Notes under the pieces: model-generated
What the model was told of the DNA's origin: nothing
Databases searched by the model: none
The model's input: only the letters and a program-made list of their open reading frames with translations
Source of the DNA: Candidatus Adiutrix sp.
GTDB taxonomy: Bacteria > Desulfobacterota > Desulfarculia > Adiutricales > Adiutricaceae
Length of the DNA: 18,669 nucleotides
Reading direction: 5' to 3'
Assembly (NCBI GenBank): GCA_031273445.1
Contig: JAISRV010000191.1
Span: 1-18,669 of the forward strand
Program-made: the position numbers and the translations under genes
Shown here: piece by piece, positions 1 to 7,067 of the stretch
Layout: each line of letters begins with the position of its first letter
How positions within the stretch are numbered: position 1 is the stretch's first letter

Positions 1-218
1 ACGCGCGCTATATCGAGGCCGCGACTTATATGGACCCGAGCCTCCCTGAGGTTATGAAGCGTATTTTGGCCGACCCCCAGACTTCCGGCGGGCTTTTGGC
101 GGCCGTGCCGGAAAAGGAGACGGGCGCCGTTCTGGAGCTTTTCCGCGAACACGGCTCCGCCTTGGCCGCGGTCATCGGCCATGTGGAGGAAGGCGACGGC
201 GAAATAGTCGTCCGCTGA
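1..218 (+). CDS. selD: Selenide, water dikinase (SelD), C-terminal end only
   Basis: This is a partial gene. It is open at the left edge and read from base 3 to a TGA at 216-218, giving about 71 residues. The segment contains DPQTSGGLL, the hallmark of the C-terminal part of selenophosphate synthetase, followed by the usual short alpha/beta tail. SelD makes selenophosphate from selenide and ATP in the cytoplasm, the selenium donor for selenocysteine and selenouridine. The ATP-binding and catalytic N-terminal Cys/Sec region lies outside the window, so whether the protein is itself a selenoprotein cannot be judged. The next gene, tlyA, starts 15 bases downstream on the same strand, suggesting cotranscription. 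PurM/AIR-synthase-like relatives are possible, but the DPQTSGG motif favours SelD. Confidence 0.88.
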   Translation, partial: ARYIEAATYMDPSLPEVMKRILADPQTSGGLLAAVPEKETGAVLELFREHGSALAAVIGHVEEGDGEIVVR

Positions 219-233
219 CTTTTTGTTGCATAT

Positions 234-1010
234 ATGCCGCTTGAATTATTACACAAAAAAGGCAGAGCCGACGAGCTTCTGGCCGCGGCCGGCTTGGCTG
301 GAAGCCGCAGTCAAGCCCAGGCCCTGATCATGGCCGGCGATGTTTCCGCCGCCGGCCGGCCGGTAAAAAAAGCCGGGGAAAGGTGGCCGCTTGATACGGT
401 TTTCGCCGTCGCCGCCAGGCGTCGTTTCGTCAGCCGCGGGGGGCATAAGCTGGAAGGCGCCCTGGAGGATCTGGGCGTTGATCCCAAAGGCCTCAGAGCG
501 CTGGACGTAGGCGCCTCCACCGGCGGATTCACGGATTGCCTCTTGCAGCACGGGGCCGCGGCCGTAACGGCCGTGGACGTGGGGCGCAATCTGCTGGACT
601 GGACTCTGCGCCGGGACGAACGGGTCACGGCGGTGGAAGGCGTCAACGCGCGGGCCCTAGCGGAGCATCTTTCCGGCCCCGGGTTCGACCTGGCCGTGAT
701 AGACGTCTCCTTTATTTCCCTGGCGCTCATTATTCCTCAGGCGGCGCGGCTTATGAACGAGGGCGCGCGCATCCTGGCCATGGTCAAGCCTCAGTTTGAA
801 GTGGGGCGGGATAAAGTGGGCAAAAAAGGCGTGGTGCGCGACCAGGCGGCCATAGACGGAGCGGTGAATAAAATAGCGGCCCTGGCGCCTCTTCTCGACC
901 CGCCTTTTAAGGTTTCCGGGCGCGCGCCTTCACGTTTGCCGGGCCCCGAAGGCAACCGGGAAGTTTTTCTGCTTTTTGAACGGCCGGCCGAGGCGGCGGA
1001 AGCGGGCTGA
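234..1010 (+). CDS. tlyA: TlyA-family rRNA 2'-O-methyltransferase (S4 domain + FtsJ-like)
   Basis: The product is 258 residues, normal for the TlyA / hemolysin-A family. Residues 1-65 form an S4 RNA-binding domain (RADELLAAAGLAGSRSQAQ). The rest is a Rossmann methyltransferase with the SAM-binding loop DVGASTGGF at 91-99. The FtsJ-type K-D-K-E catalytic tetrad can be read as K72 (SRGGHK), D157 (IDVSFISL), K185 (MVKPQFE) and E243 (GNREVFLLF). Known members methylate ribose 2'-OH groups of cytidines in 16S and/or 23S rRNA and affect capreomycin sensitivity. The 'hemolysin' name is historical. The ATG at 234 lies 15 bases after the selD stop and has no strong Shine-Dalgarno sequence, so translational coupling is likely. 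The gene converges on the response-regulator gene with only 25 bp between stops. Confidence 0.93.
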   Translation: MPLELLHKKGRADELLAAAGLAGSRSQAQALIMAGDVSAAGRPVKKAGERWPLDTVFAVAARRRFVSRGGHKLEGALEDLGVDPKGLRALDVGASTGGFTDCLLQHGAAAVTAVDVGRNLLDWTLRRDERVTAVEGVNARALAEHLSGPGFDLAVIDVSFISLALIIPQAARLMNEGARILAMVKPQFEVGRDKVGKKGVVRDQAAIDGAVNKIAALAPLLDPPFKVSGRAPSRLPGPEGNREVFLLFERPAEAAEAG

Positions 1011-1035
1011 TTTCTATTAATGAAGCCCCGCGTAA

Positions 1036-1698
1036 TTATATTTTTGAGGGCCGATTTTTTATTAGCCGGTTCTGATAGGCAAAGGCTATAAGTTGACCGC
1101 GCTTGCGTAAATGTAGTTTATCCATCATATTGCGCATATGATTTTTGACCGTGCTTTCACTGATATAAAGCTTTTCCCCAATTTCTTTATTGCTGAGCCC
1201 CTGACTGACGAACAGAAGCACCTCTTTTTCCCGGTTGGAAAGATTTTCGCAATCCACTTCAGCCTGGCCGGAAGATTGAGCGGCGAATTGCGCCAATATT
1301 TTGTTTGCTAAAGAGCGTGGAACAGGCGCTCCGCCTTCCGCTATATTCGTCAAATAATCTATCCAGTATTCCGTATCCATATTTTTTAATAAATACCCCT
1401 GGGCGCCGTTCTTTATAGATTCAAAAAAATCTTGCACATCATCAGATATGCTCAGCATGACGATCTTAACGTTCGGCGCCTGTTCTTTTATCAGCTTTGT
1501 CGCCTCAAGTCCTGATTGTCCAGGCATGCTGATGTCCATCAAGATAAGATCAGGCCGAAGCTGTTTCGCTTTTTCCAAAACATCATGCCCATCCATGGCT
1601 TCCCCGACGATCTGGAATTTGTCGCTTTCGCCAAGAACACTTCTGATGCCGCGCCTGGAAAGCGCGTGATCGTCGGCGATTAAAACCCGTACGGGCAT
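1036..1698 (-). CDS. NarL/LuxR-type response regulator
   Basis: The product is 220 residues: a receiver domain (1-120) and a C-terminal LuxR-type helix-turn-helix (about 150-215). Acidic pocket D9-D10, phospho-acceptor D55 (LILMDISMPG), S83 and K105 (GYLLK) are all present. The HTH has the typical LSNREKEVLLFVSQGLSNKEIG and TVKNHMRNM elements. The ATG at 1698 is chosen over an upstream in-frame codon because GGAGG (complement of 1708-1712) sits nine bases before it and residues MPVRVLIADDH match the family N-terminus. It begins one base after the kinase stop, so the two form an operon. It should act as a phosphorylation-dependent DNA-binding regulator. The target genes cannot be told from sequence. 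The gene is AT-richer than its flanks. Confidence 0.93.
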   Translation of the reverse strand: MPVRVLIADDHALSRRGIRSVLGESDKFQIVGEAMDGHDVLEKAKQLRPDLILMDISMPGQSGLEATKLIKEQAPNVKIVMLSISDDVQDFFESIKNGAQGYLLKNMDTEYWIDYLTNIAEGGAPVPRSLANKILAQFAAQSSGQAEVDCENLSNREKEVLLFVSQGLSNKEIGEKLYISESTVKNHMRNMMDKLHLRKRGQLIAFAYQNRLIKNRPSKI

Positions 1699-1699
1699 T

Positions 1700-2593
1700 T
1701 CAGAAATCCTCCGGCAACTCAATGGTTATAATGGAACCATGTCCGCCGGCCAGAACCAGACTGCCTCCAAGCGCCTCCACGTCGTGCGCGATGTTTTGCA
1801 GCCCAAAGGAGCCGCGCTTGTTGAAACTGCCAGGCGCGAAACCGCGGCCGTTATCTTCTATGCGCAGCACCACCCGCCCCCGGTTATGGGCCAGGTTCAC
1901 CCAAACATTTTCAGCCTGGGCATGTTTTTTTATGTTAAGAAATAATTCCCGCAAGATACTGATTATTTTCTGTTTTGCCGCCGCCGGCAATACTTGGTTG
2001 AGACGCTCGTCCACTGAGGCCTCGACTTGCATTTTATCTTCCAGATAGATAAGCCGCGCCGTATTTTCAATAGTATGCCGCAATGATTGCATATCAAAAG
2101 TATTGAGTCCTTTAAGTAAAAATATATTAGAGCGGATATCCCTGTCAATATGCTGCACGGCTTCTTTCAGCTCATCAATAGATGATAATGTAATATCCCG
2201 TTCTTTAAGAAATTTTTCCGCCTCCTGAATTTTAATATTCATAAAAAATAGAGATTGAGCTATGTTGTCATGCAGACCGCGAGCTATACGATCTCTTTCG
2301 CTGAGTATGGCTAAATGCGATTTTTTTTCGTTCAGGCTTATATATAAATTTTGCATCAAGCGAAAAATGAATGTAAAATATAATAAAAATAATATGCTGG
2401 AAAAAAGCGCCACCAGAAGATTTCCCCAGTCCATATTAATGTCATGCATGAATTCATGTCGGATAAATTCAAAGATGAGAACAAATATGCCCGTCAAGGC
2501 GGTCAAAGCCCATTTCGTTTTTGTGGCGTCTATTTTTTTATCAAATAATTTTAATAAGATAGAACTATTTGGCCTCGATTTTTGCTCCCGCAT
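1700..2593 (-). CDS. Two-TM sensor histidine kinase (HisKA_3 / NarX-LiaS-DesK type)
   Basis: The product is 297 residues. Two hydrophobic segments (about 28-45 and 58-80) are joined by a short, charged loop (HEFMHDINMDWG), leaving almost no extracytoplasmic sensor domain, as in intramembrane-sensing kinases. A HisKA_3 dimerisation segment follows, with phospho-acceptor H108 in RGLHDNIAQ. The HATPase domain has an N box (RELFLNIKKHA, N220), a G1 box DNGRGF (247-252) and a G2 box GSFGLQNI (261-268). It would phosphorylate the adjacent regulator in response to a membrane or internal signal. A GAGAGG-like Shine-Dalgarno (complement of 2603-2608) precedes the ATG by nine bases. Its stop is one base from the regulator start. 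Like its partner it is AT-rich, which may indicate acquisition from elsewhere. Confidence 0.92.
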   Translation of the reverse strand: MREQKSRPNSSILLKLFDKKIDATKTKWALTALTGIFVLIFEFIRHEFMHDINMDWGNLLVALFSSILFLLYFTFIFRLMQNLYISLNEKKSHLAILSERDRIARGLHDNIAQSLFFMNIKIQEAEKFLKERDITLSSIDELKEAVQHIDRDIRSNIFLLKGLNTFDMQSLRHTIENTARLIYLEDKMQVEASVDERLNQVLPAAAKQKIISILRELFLNIKKHAQAENVWVNLAHNRGRVVLRIEDNGRGFAPGSFNKRGSFGLQNIAHDVEALGGSLVLAGGHGSIITIELPEDF

Positions 2594-2623
2594 CCGTCGC
2601 GCCCTCTCTGCCTGTTAAATTCA

Positions 2624-2653
2624 TTAATAGCATGGATTTATGACTCGGGACAA
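2624..2653 (-). promoter_or_regulatory. Candidate promoter of the two-component operon
   Basis: On the minus strand TTGTCC (complement of 2648-2653) and TATTAA (complement of 2624-2629) are separated by 18 bases and point at the kinase gene, about 30 bases from its start codon. Each hexamer matches the sigma-70 consensus at four of six positions. This is a motif match in AT-rich DNA and no more. Confidence 0.3.
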
Positions 2654-2689
2654 TAGTACTTTCAGACAAAAAATTAAGGCTTATGGGGG

Positions 2690-2866
2690 ATGGAAAACCT
2701 CTCCGCGGAAAAGTATCATGTAAATACTACCGGTTTTGTGATGTTTGTCAAGACAAATTCGGAGCATCTGAACACGGCCGGCGCGGCCGGCTGGGGCTTC
2801 AGCGCGAACCAGCAACTGACCGAACCGGGCCTGACGATTTGGAGCAAAATCAGTTTTGAATTTTAG
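2690..2866 (+). pseudogene. Remnant of a TonB-dependent receptor C-terminus (58 codons)
   Basis: A 58-codon frame runs from an ATG at 2690 to TAG at 2864-2866. It begins MENLSAEKYHVN and ends LTEPGLTIWSKISFEF. This resembles the last strands of TonB-dependent outer-membrane receptors: an (V)xNLxxxKYxV motif, a stretch with small residues, then an EPGxTIW..(I/V)SFxF strand with a terminal phenylalanine. The intact receptor at 4774-7059 has the matching element NLTNKKYW near its own end. In-frame upstream sequence is stopped by TAA at 2675, and no plug or barrel precedes it, so I read it as a 5'-truncated relic and rearrangement scar, not a working gene. The assignment is by motif recognition and needs a profile search. 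An alternative is a chance small ORF. Confidence 0.5.
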
Positions 2867-2903
2867 ACAAGACCGCCGACGAGCGGATTCACGGGAGACG
2901 CAC

Positions 2904-3545
2904 ATGAGGAACAGATATGGTTTTGCTTTGCTGTATATTGTGATCGGCGTTTTATATATCGCCATTCCGCATATCCTCCTGCCGGTGTGCGAATATGCGG
3001 ATTCGGCCGCCGGGGGACATGCCGCGCACGCGCCCGCCGCGGGGCCGGCGCACAATGCCTCCGCCGCCCCGTCGGAGCATGGGCATGGGCATGAACCCGC
3101 TTCATCCGCGCAAGACGGTGAAGACACGGGGCCGGTCTCCGTCGCCCTGTCGGAGCATGGGCCTGGGCATGAACCCGCTTCATCCGTGCGGCACGGTGAA
3201 AACACGGGCCAGGCCGCGCAAACGCACATGGTCTGCTTTTGGAGCGCGAAGGCCGAACTTGGCCTGGGCGCGTTGATTATAGCGGGGGGATTGCTTCTGG
3301 CCCTGTCCCATTCGCTCGAACGGCGACGCGGCGTCACGCTTATGCTGGCGGCCTCCGCATTTTTTGGCGCGGCGATTCCCACCCTGCTCATCGGCGTGTG
3401 CCGACCGGAAACCGCGCCCTGCCGGGCGGGGACGCTGCCGGCTCTTTTGATCCTGAGCGGGTTTTTGCTCCTTGTTTCCCTACTCAACGGCCGTAGCCTC
3501 GGCAAACTCCAAAAGGCGGGCGCCCATAATCAGGCTCATAAATGA
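2904..3545 (+). CDS. DUF4418-like membrane protein with duplicated His-rich loop
   Basis: The product is 213 residues. A first membrane segment lies at about 5-28. A His/Glu/Ala-rich extramembrane region spans about 30-107. Then comes MVCFWSAKAELGLGALI (109-125), with further membrane segments at about 119-135, 145-166 and 176-194. The pattern CxWxxxAExGxGALI, then IPTLLIGVC, then C, then LPALLIL resembles the DUF4418 family as I remember it; function is unknown. The ATG at 2904 is preferred to one at 2856 because GGGAG (2893-2897) precedes it and the hydrophobic segment starts at once. Residues 53-78 and 79-104 are a 26-residue tandem duplication rich in His and acidic residues, a plausible metal-binding loop. 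A long minus-strand frame overlaps the gene but lacks recognisable features. The receptor remnant ends 37 bases upstream. Confidence 0.72.
   Translation: MRNRYGFALLYIVIGVLYIAIPHILLPVCEYADSAAGGHAAHAPAAGPAHNASAAPSEHGHGHEPASSAQDGEDTGPVSVALSEHGPGHEPASSVRHGENTGQAAQTHMVCFWSAKAELGLGALIIAGGLLLALSHSLERRRGVTLMLAASAFFGAAIPTLLIGVCRPETAPCRAGTLPALLILSGFLLLVSLLNGRSLGKLQKAGAHNQAHK
3060..3215 (+). repeat. Two-copy 78-bp tandem repeat inside the DUF4418-like gene
   Basis: Copies at about 3060-3137 and 3138-3215 are in frame with the reading frame of the gene. The centres (GTCGGAGCATGGGC, ATGAACCCGCTTCATCCG) are almost identical, and divergence is concentrated toward the end of each unit. Each copy encodes SEHGxGHEPASS plus an acidic tail. 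Confidence 0.85.
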
Positions 3546-3763
3546 AAAATCCGCCAAATGCCTAGAATCATCGTGATCGTCAAGCGCCTTCTCTTTCAGC
3601 GCCGTCCGGTTTATGTTGATTTTCAAGCTTCGCATAGCTTCGTCATTTACATGGGCTATGACTTATAGGATGTAGGTATAATATTTGCGGAATTCAGGCA
3701 GGATATATTTTCTCGACAATTTCAGTTATAATGCGAAAACCGAAACAGAATGGGAGTGACCTG

Positions 3764-4426
3764 ATGAAACGAGTGATAGCTATCAACGGCGGTCCAAGGA
3801 AAAGCTGGAACACCGGCGCCTTGCTTCGCCGTGCGTTGGACGGAGCGGAATCCGCAGGAGCGGCGACGGAGACGGTCCACCTTTACGACCTGAACTTCAG
3901 GGGGTGCGTTAGTTGTTTCTCCTGCAAGCGAGTTGAGAGCTACCGAAATGGCCGTTGCGCAATGAACGACGATCTCTCGCAGGTTCTGGAGAAGGTTATG
4001 GCGTCGGACGCGGCAATAATGGGCTCGCCGATATACCTGTCGGACGTTACTGGGGAATTGCGTTCTTTCTTCGAGCGTCTAATTTTCATGAATCTTGCGT
4101 ATGACCCAAAGGAACGGTCGATAACGGACAAAAAAATTTCATGTGGCCTCATATACACCATGAACATACCGGAGAATGCGGCGAAGGAGCGCGGCTATAC
4201 GGCAATGTTCGAGTCTCATGCAGGAATGATGAAAATTCTGGGAGGCAGCGTCGAATACATGACATCATGCGACACGTGCCAGTTCGACGACTACTCCAAA
4301 TATCACGCGCCTATGTTCGACGAATCCCACAAAAAAGCCTGGCGCGAGAAGCAATTTCCAATAGACTGCCAAAATGCGTATGACATGGGCGCTCGCCTCG
4401 CCGAAATCTCTCCGATGCGGCGCTGA
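3764..4426 (+). CDS. Flavodoxin-fold NAD(P)H-dependent oxidoreductase with Cys cluster
   Basis: The product is 220 residues and resembles the NADPH-dependent FMN reductase / iron-sulfur flavoprotein superfamily. The N-terminal phosphate-binding loop INGGPRKSWNTG (about 7-18) binds the FMN phosphate. GSPIYLSDVTGELRSFFERL (87-106) is the second flavin-contact region. Between them GCVSCFSCK followed by GRC places cysteines at 48, 51, 54 and 65 (C-x2-C-x2-C-x10-C), the position of the [4Fe-4S] motif of archaeal iron-sulfur flavoproteins, though many relatives keep similar cysteines without a proven cluster. The likely role is cytoplasmic electron transfer to quinones or other small acceptors; the substrate is unknown. 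The ATG at 3764 is used because GGGAG (3752-3756) precedes it by seven bases; an upstream ATG at 3731 has no such site. Composition is less GC-rich than its neighbours. Confidence 0.85.
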   Translation: MKRVIAINGGPRKSWNTGALLRRALDGAESAGAATETVHLYDLNFRGCVSCFSCKRVESYRNGRCAMNDDLSQVLEKVMASDAAIMGSPIYLSDVTGELRSFFERLIFMNLAYDPKERSITDKKISCGLIYTMNIPENAAKERGYTAMFESHAGMMKILGGSVEYMTSCDTCQFDDYSKYHAPMFDESHKKAWREKQFPIDCQNAYDMGARLAEISPMRR

Positions 4427-4487
4427 AAAGCCAATGTTGACTTCCCACATGGAGCCTTTCCTCATTATAGAATTGGTCTGGCTTTTT
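4426..4487 (+). terminator. Possible terminator after the oxidoreductase gene
   Basis: AAAAGCCAAT just after the stop codon can pair with ATTGG and GGCTTTT at 4472-4486, closing a branched loop and ending in five T residues (4483-4487). The stem is bulged and the loop is long, so this is a weaker call than the next terminator. Confidence 0.35.
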
Positions 4488-4533
4488 AATCGCGAGCCTC
4501 CGCAAAAGATAGGGGTATTTCTCGCCCTGTACG

Positions 4534-4547
4534 CCCTTATTTAAGGG
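4534..4547. promoter_or_regulatory. Palindrome CCCTTA-TT-TAAGGG, possible operator
   Basis: A six-base inverted repeat with a two-base spacer directly abuts the candidate -35 element at 4548. The position suits a repressor or activator site for the receptor operon. It does not match a Fur or DtxR consensus known to me. Confidence 0.35.
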
Positions 4548-4576
4548 TTGACTTTGGACGAAAGATATGTTTTACT
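4548..4576 (+). promoter_or_regulatory. Candidate sigma-70 promoter of the import operon
   Basis: TTGACT (4548-4553) and TTTACT (4571-4576) are spaced 17 bases apart. Transcription would start near 4583 and run through about 190 bases of leader, including the terminator at 4681-4720, before the receptor start codon. Confidence 0.4.
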
Positions 4577-4680
4577 GACGCGGAATTCAACATGAAGCTG
4601 AATTGCCGGCTCTTCTGAATATCCGGCGTCCGGGCGCGTGACGCGCCTGTCTGGCTGACTTGAACGTATTACGGTTATGA

Positions 4681-4720
4681 AAGCCGTGCATCCAATTAAG
4701 ATGGATGCGCGGCTTTTTTT
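4681..4720 (+). terminator. Strong intrinsic terminator in the receptor operon leader
   Basis: AAGCCGTGCATCC (4681-4693) pairs with GGATGCGCGGCTT (4703-4715) with one G-T pair and a nine-base loop, giving a stem of about 13 bp followed by a T tract (4714-4720). It lies between the candidate promoter and the receptor gene, so it either ends upstream transcription or works as an attenuator. Confidence 0.8.
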
Positions 4721-4773
4721 ATTGCGGAGGCGGGCTTTATTATTTCCCATGAGCTGAAACAAGGAGCGGCAAG

Positions 4774-4803
4774 ATGATGAACAGCAGGATGATGAACAGC
4801 AGG
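4774..4803 (+). repeat. 15-bp tandem duplication at the receptor start codon
   Basis: ATGATGAACAGCAGG occurs twice in succession (4774-4788 and 4789-4803). Both copies are in frame and each supplies two Met codons, so the duplication lengthens the signal-peptide n-region by five residues. Confidence 0.95.
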
Positions 4804-7059
4804 ATGACGGGCGGCGGGACGGCGGGAAGGCGTCTCGTTTTATTGTTGGCCTTGGCGATTAGCCTCTGGGGGGCAAGTCCGGCCTATGCCCAAAGCGGCG
4901 ACATCCCCCTGTCGACCATTAACGTCACTGGCGAGAGCGACGGCACGGCCAAAGAAGGTTATGTCGTCAAGGAGGTTAAAGAGCTGGGGCCGTGGAGCGA
5001 AAAGGCCTTGCTGGACACGCCCTATACGGTGAATATCGTCACTGAGGATTACATCGAAAACATTCAGGCTCGCTCCCCCGGCGAACTGTTGGACCGCATC
5101 CCCGGCGTGAACCGGAACGGCGGCGGATCGGAACACAATTTTCAGCATACGGCCAACATCCGGGGTTTCGCTACGGCCGGCAGCAGCAGCGCCAGGTTCA
5201 ACGGCGTCCCCACCGGCAACAACAATGTGGCCACTTTTCTGGAAGATGTGGAATCGCTGGAGATAATCCACGGCTTGTCGGGTTTTATGTATGGCAGCGG
5301 CAATGTGGGCGGCTCATTCAATTACAATCTCAAACGGCCGACTTACGACTATATGAATAAACTCAGATTCGGCACTTACGGCAACGAACTTTTTTATGGT
5401 CACGCCGACCTGGGCGGGCCGATCGCCGGCGGCCTTCTGGCCTACCGGATCAACATCCTGGCGGAAAAGGGCGAGGGGCCGGTCAAGCCCCAGAACCTGA
5501 CCCGGCAGCTGTTGAGCGTGGCCCTGGACTGGAATCCGACCGAAGATCTGCAATTTCAATTCAACGCCTCTCACGGCGAAATTGAACTGCAGGGCCGGGA
5601 AGGCGGCTTCTATGTGGAGGACAATAACCTGCAGGCTTTCGTCAACACCGATATAGACCGGGTCGTGGGCTATGAAAACGCCGCCAACATGGTCAGTCTG
5701 AACGGGCGGCTGCCGGGGCCGCCGGATCCGTCCCAGCTGAAGGCGCCCCTGGATTTCTATAACAATTACGACACCAATAACCTCGGCCTGGGGGTGAAAT
5801 ATAAAATCAACGACCGGCTCAAATTCAGAGCGGCCGCGGCCTACAATGATTTTGACCGGGACATGGTCTGGGGCAATTTTTTCTTCACCGTCGACCCGGA
5901 CGTGTATAAGTATGACGTCCGGGGCTCTAAAATGTTTTACAGAACGCACGGCGCTTACGCCTATCTGGACGGGGAATTTGAAACCGCCGGCATTGAGCAT
6001 AAGCTGACCGTCGGGGCCAACGGCTATAGCCTGGATGTTTTTACCCAGGCCTATACCTATGCCCCGGGGGGGCCCAGCCAGCTGTACTATTACGGCAGCC
6101 GTTTCAGCAATCCGGCCCTGGCCTGGAACAACAATATCGACGCCCTGGGGATAATGAACAACATCGGGCCCCGGGGGCATAAGAACAGCGACAGCCTCAA
6201 CTATAACCTGCTCATCAGCGACGACGTCAAATTCAACGATCAGTGGGAACTTATGGTCGGCCTGAATAATTCCACCATCAGAAACCGTTCCTATAACGCC
6301 GCCACCGGGGTGAAGAGCAGCGAATATAACAAATCCGCCGTCACGCCGACTGTGGCCCTGATGTTCAAACCCATTCCCAAGCTGACCGGCTATGTCAGTT
6401 ATATCGAATCCCTGGAAGCCGGGGCCATGGTCTCCGCCACAAGCGACTGGCTCAACGCGGGTGAAGTTCTGCCGCCTTTGAAAAGCAGACAATACGAGGT
6501 CGGGGTCAAAGCCGAAGTCGGCGGCATGTTCCTGACCGCCGCCCTGTATCAGATTGAAAGGGCGCTGCAATTCGGCGACAGGAGCAGCATGATGTATGTG
6601 CAGGACGGCGAGCAACGTCATCGCGGCCTGGAATTGATCGCCCGGGGCAAACTCACTGAAGACCTGACCCTGATGGGGGGCGTCAATTTCCTGGACGCCG
6701 AGGTATTGAGGACCTCCGACCCTCTGATGGTGGGCAAAGAGCCCACCTTCGTGCCCAAATTCGCCGGCAAAATTTATGCCGAATATGATCTGCCCTTCGT
6801 TGACGGCCTGACTTTGACCGGCGGCCTCAATTATTTCGGCAAGGTTTATACCAACACTTACAATAATCTGCAGGTTCCCGCCTACGCCACGGCCGACCTG
6901 GGCCTGCGGCTGGCGACTAAGGCCTTTGACCAGGACGTGATCTACCGCCTGAACGTCTACAATCTGACCAATAAAAAGTATTGGTTCGGCGGCGGGAACT
7001 CGCATCTGCACACCGGTCAGCCGCGCAGCGTGGCCCTGTCGGCTGAAATTCAGTTCTGA
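4774..7059 (+). CDS. TonB-dependent outer-membrane receptor
   Basis: The product is 761 residues, a usual size for siderophore-type receptors. It has a signal peptide (about 19-39, cut after AYA), a TonB-box-like segment LSTINVTG (46-53), and a plug domain with DTPYTVNIVTEDYI, SPGELLDRIPGV, NIRGF and VESLEIIHGLSGFMYGSGNVGG. A 22-strand-type barrel follows, with alternating aromatic strands and a C-terminal EIQF. It should take up a chelate across the outer membrane using TonB/ExbBD energy. The ligand is not evident; the linked FecCD-type importer favours an iron complex, haem or corrinoid. AGGAG lies seven bases before the ATG. The first ten residues are a perfect duplication (MMNSR twice), offering several alternative start codons. 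It is the first gene of a four-gene operon; TonB itself is not in the window. Confidence 0.93.
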   Translation: MMNSRMMNSRMTGGGTAGRRLVLLLALAISLWGASPAYAQSGDIPLSTINVTGESDGTAKEGYVVKEVKELGPWSEKALLDTPYTVNIVTEDYIENIQARSPGELLDRIPGVNRNGGGSEHNFQHTANIRGFATAGSSSARFNGVPTGNNNVATFLEDVESLEIIHGLSGFMYGSGNVGGSFNYNLKRPTYDYMNKLRFGTYGNELFYGHADLGGPIAGGLLAYRINILAEKGEGPVKPQNLTRQLLSVALDWNPTEDLQFQFNASHGEIELQGREGGFYVEDNNLQAFVNTDIDRVVGYENAANMVSLNGRLPGPPDPSQLKAPLDFYNNYDTNNLGLGVKYKINDRLKFRAAAAYNDFDRDMVWGNFFFTVDPDVYKYDVRGSKMFYRTHGAYAYLDGEFETAGIEHKLTVGANGYSLDVFTQAYTYAPGGPSQLYYYGSRFSNPALAWNNNIDALGIMNNIGPRGHKNSDSLNYNLLISDDVKFNDQWELMVGLNNSTIRNRSYNAATGVKSSEYNKSAVTPTVALMFKPIPKLTGYVSYIESLEAGAMVSATSDWLNAGEVLPPLKSRQYEVGVKAEVGGMFLTAALYQIERALQFGDRSSMMYVQDGEQRHRGLELIARGKLTEDLTLMGGVNFLDAEVLRTSDPLMVGKEPTFVPKFAGKIYAEYDLPFVDGLTLTGGLNYFGKVYTNTYNNLQVPAYATADLGLRLATKAFDQDVIYRLNVYNLTNKKYWFGGGNSHLHTGQPRSVALSAEIQF

Positions 7060-7067
7060 GCCGGGCC

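Larger units (their letters stand above)
4427..4773 (+). other. 347-bp intergenic leader upstream of the import operon
   Basis: No gene is visible here. In order the stretch holds the possible terminator of the upstream gene, an interrupted palindrome (4534-4547), a candidate promoter (4548-4576), and several inverted repeats. These are AATTCA/TGAATT at 4584-4604, GCCGG/CCGGC around 4605-4627 and GGCGCG-TGA-CGCGCC at 4633-4647. A strong intrinsic terminator (4681-4720) and the Shine-Dalgarno AGGAG (4762-4766) follow. No B12-box or other riboswitch core that I know was recognised. Confidence 0.6.

Noticed and set aside
2681..3505. 274-codon open frame on the minus strand
   Set aside because: It overlaps the DUF4418-like gene and its Arg/Pro/Cys-rich product has no recognisable domain. 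The plus-strand gene has a Shine-Dalgarno, membrane segments and family motifs.
3677..3732. TATAAT-like hexamers (3677 and 3727) before the flavoprotein gene
   Set aside because: The -10-like sequences are good, but no acceptable -35 lies 16-18 bases upstream of either, so I do not call a promoter.
4427..4680. Cobalamin or other known riboswitch before the TonB receptor
   Set aside because: I looked for the B12 box and for other familiar cores and saw none, so only an unclassified structured leader is reported.
5314..7011. 565-codon minus-strand open frame inside the TonB receptor gene
   Set aside because: It is a shadow frame of a GC-rich gene. The plus strand encodes a complete receptor with plug, barrel and terminal Phe.
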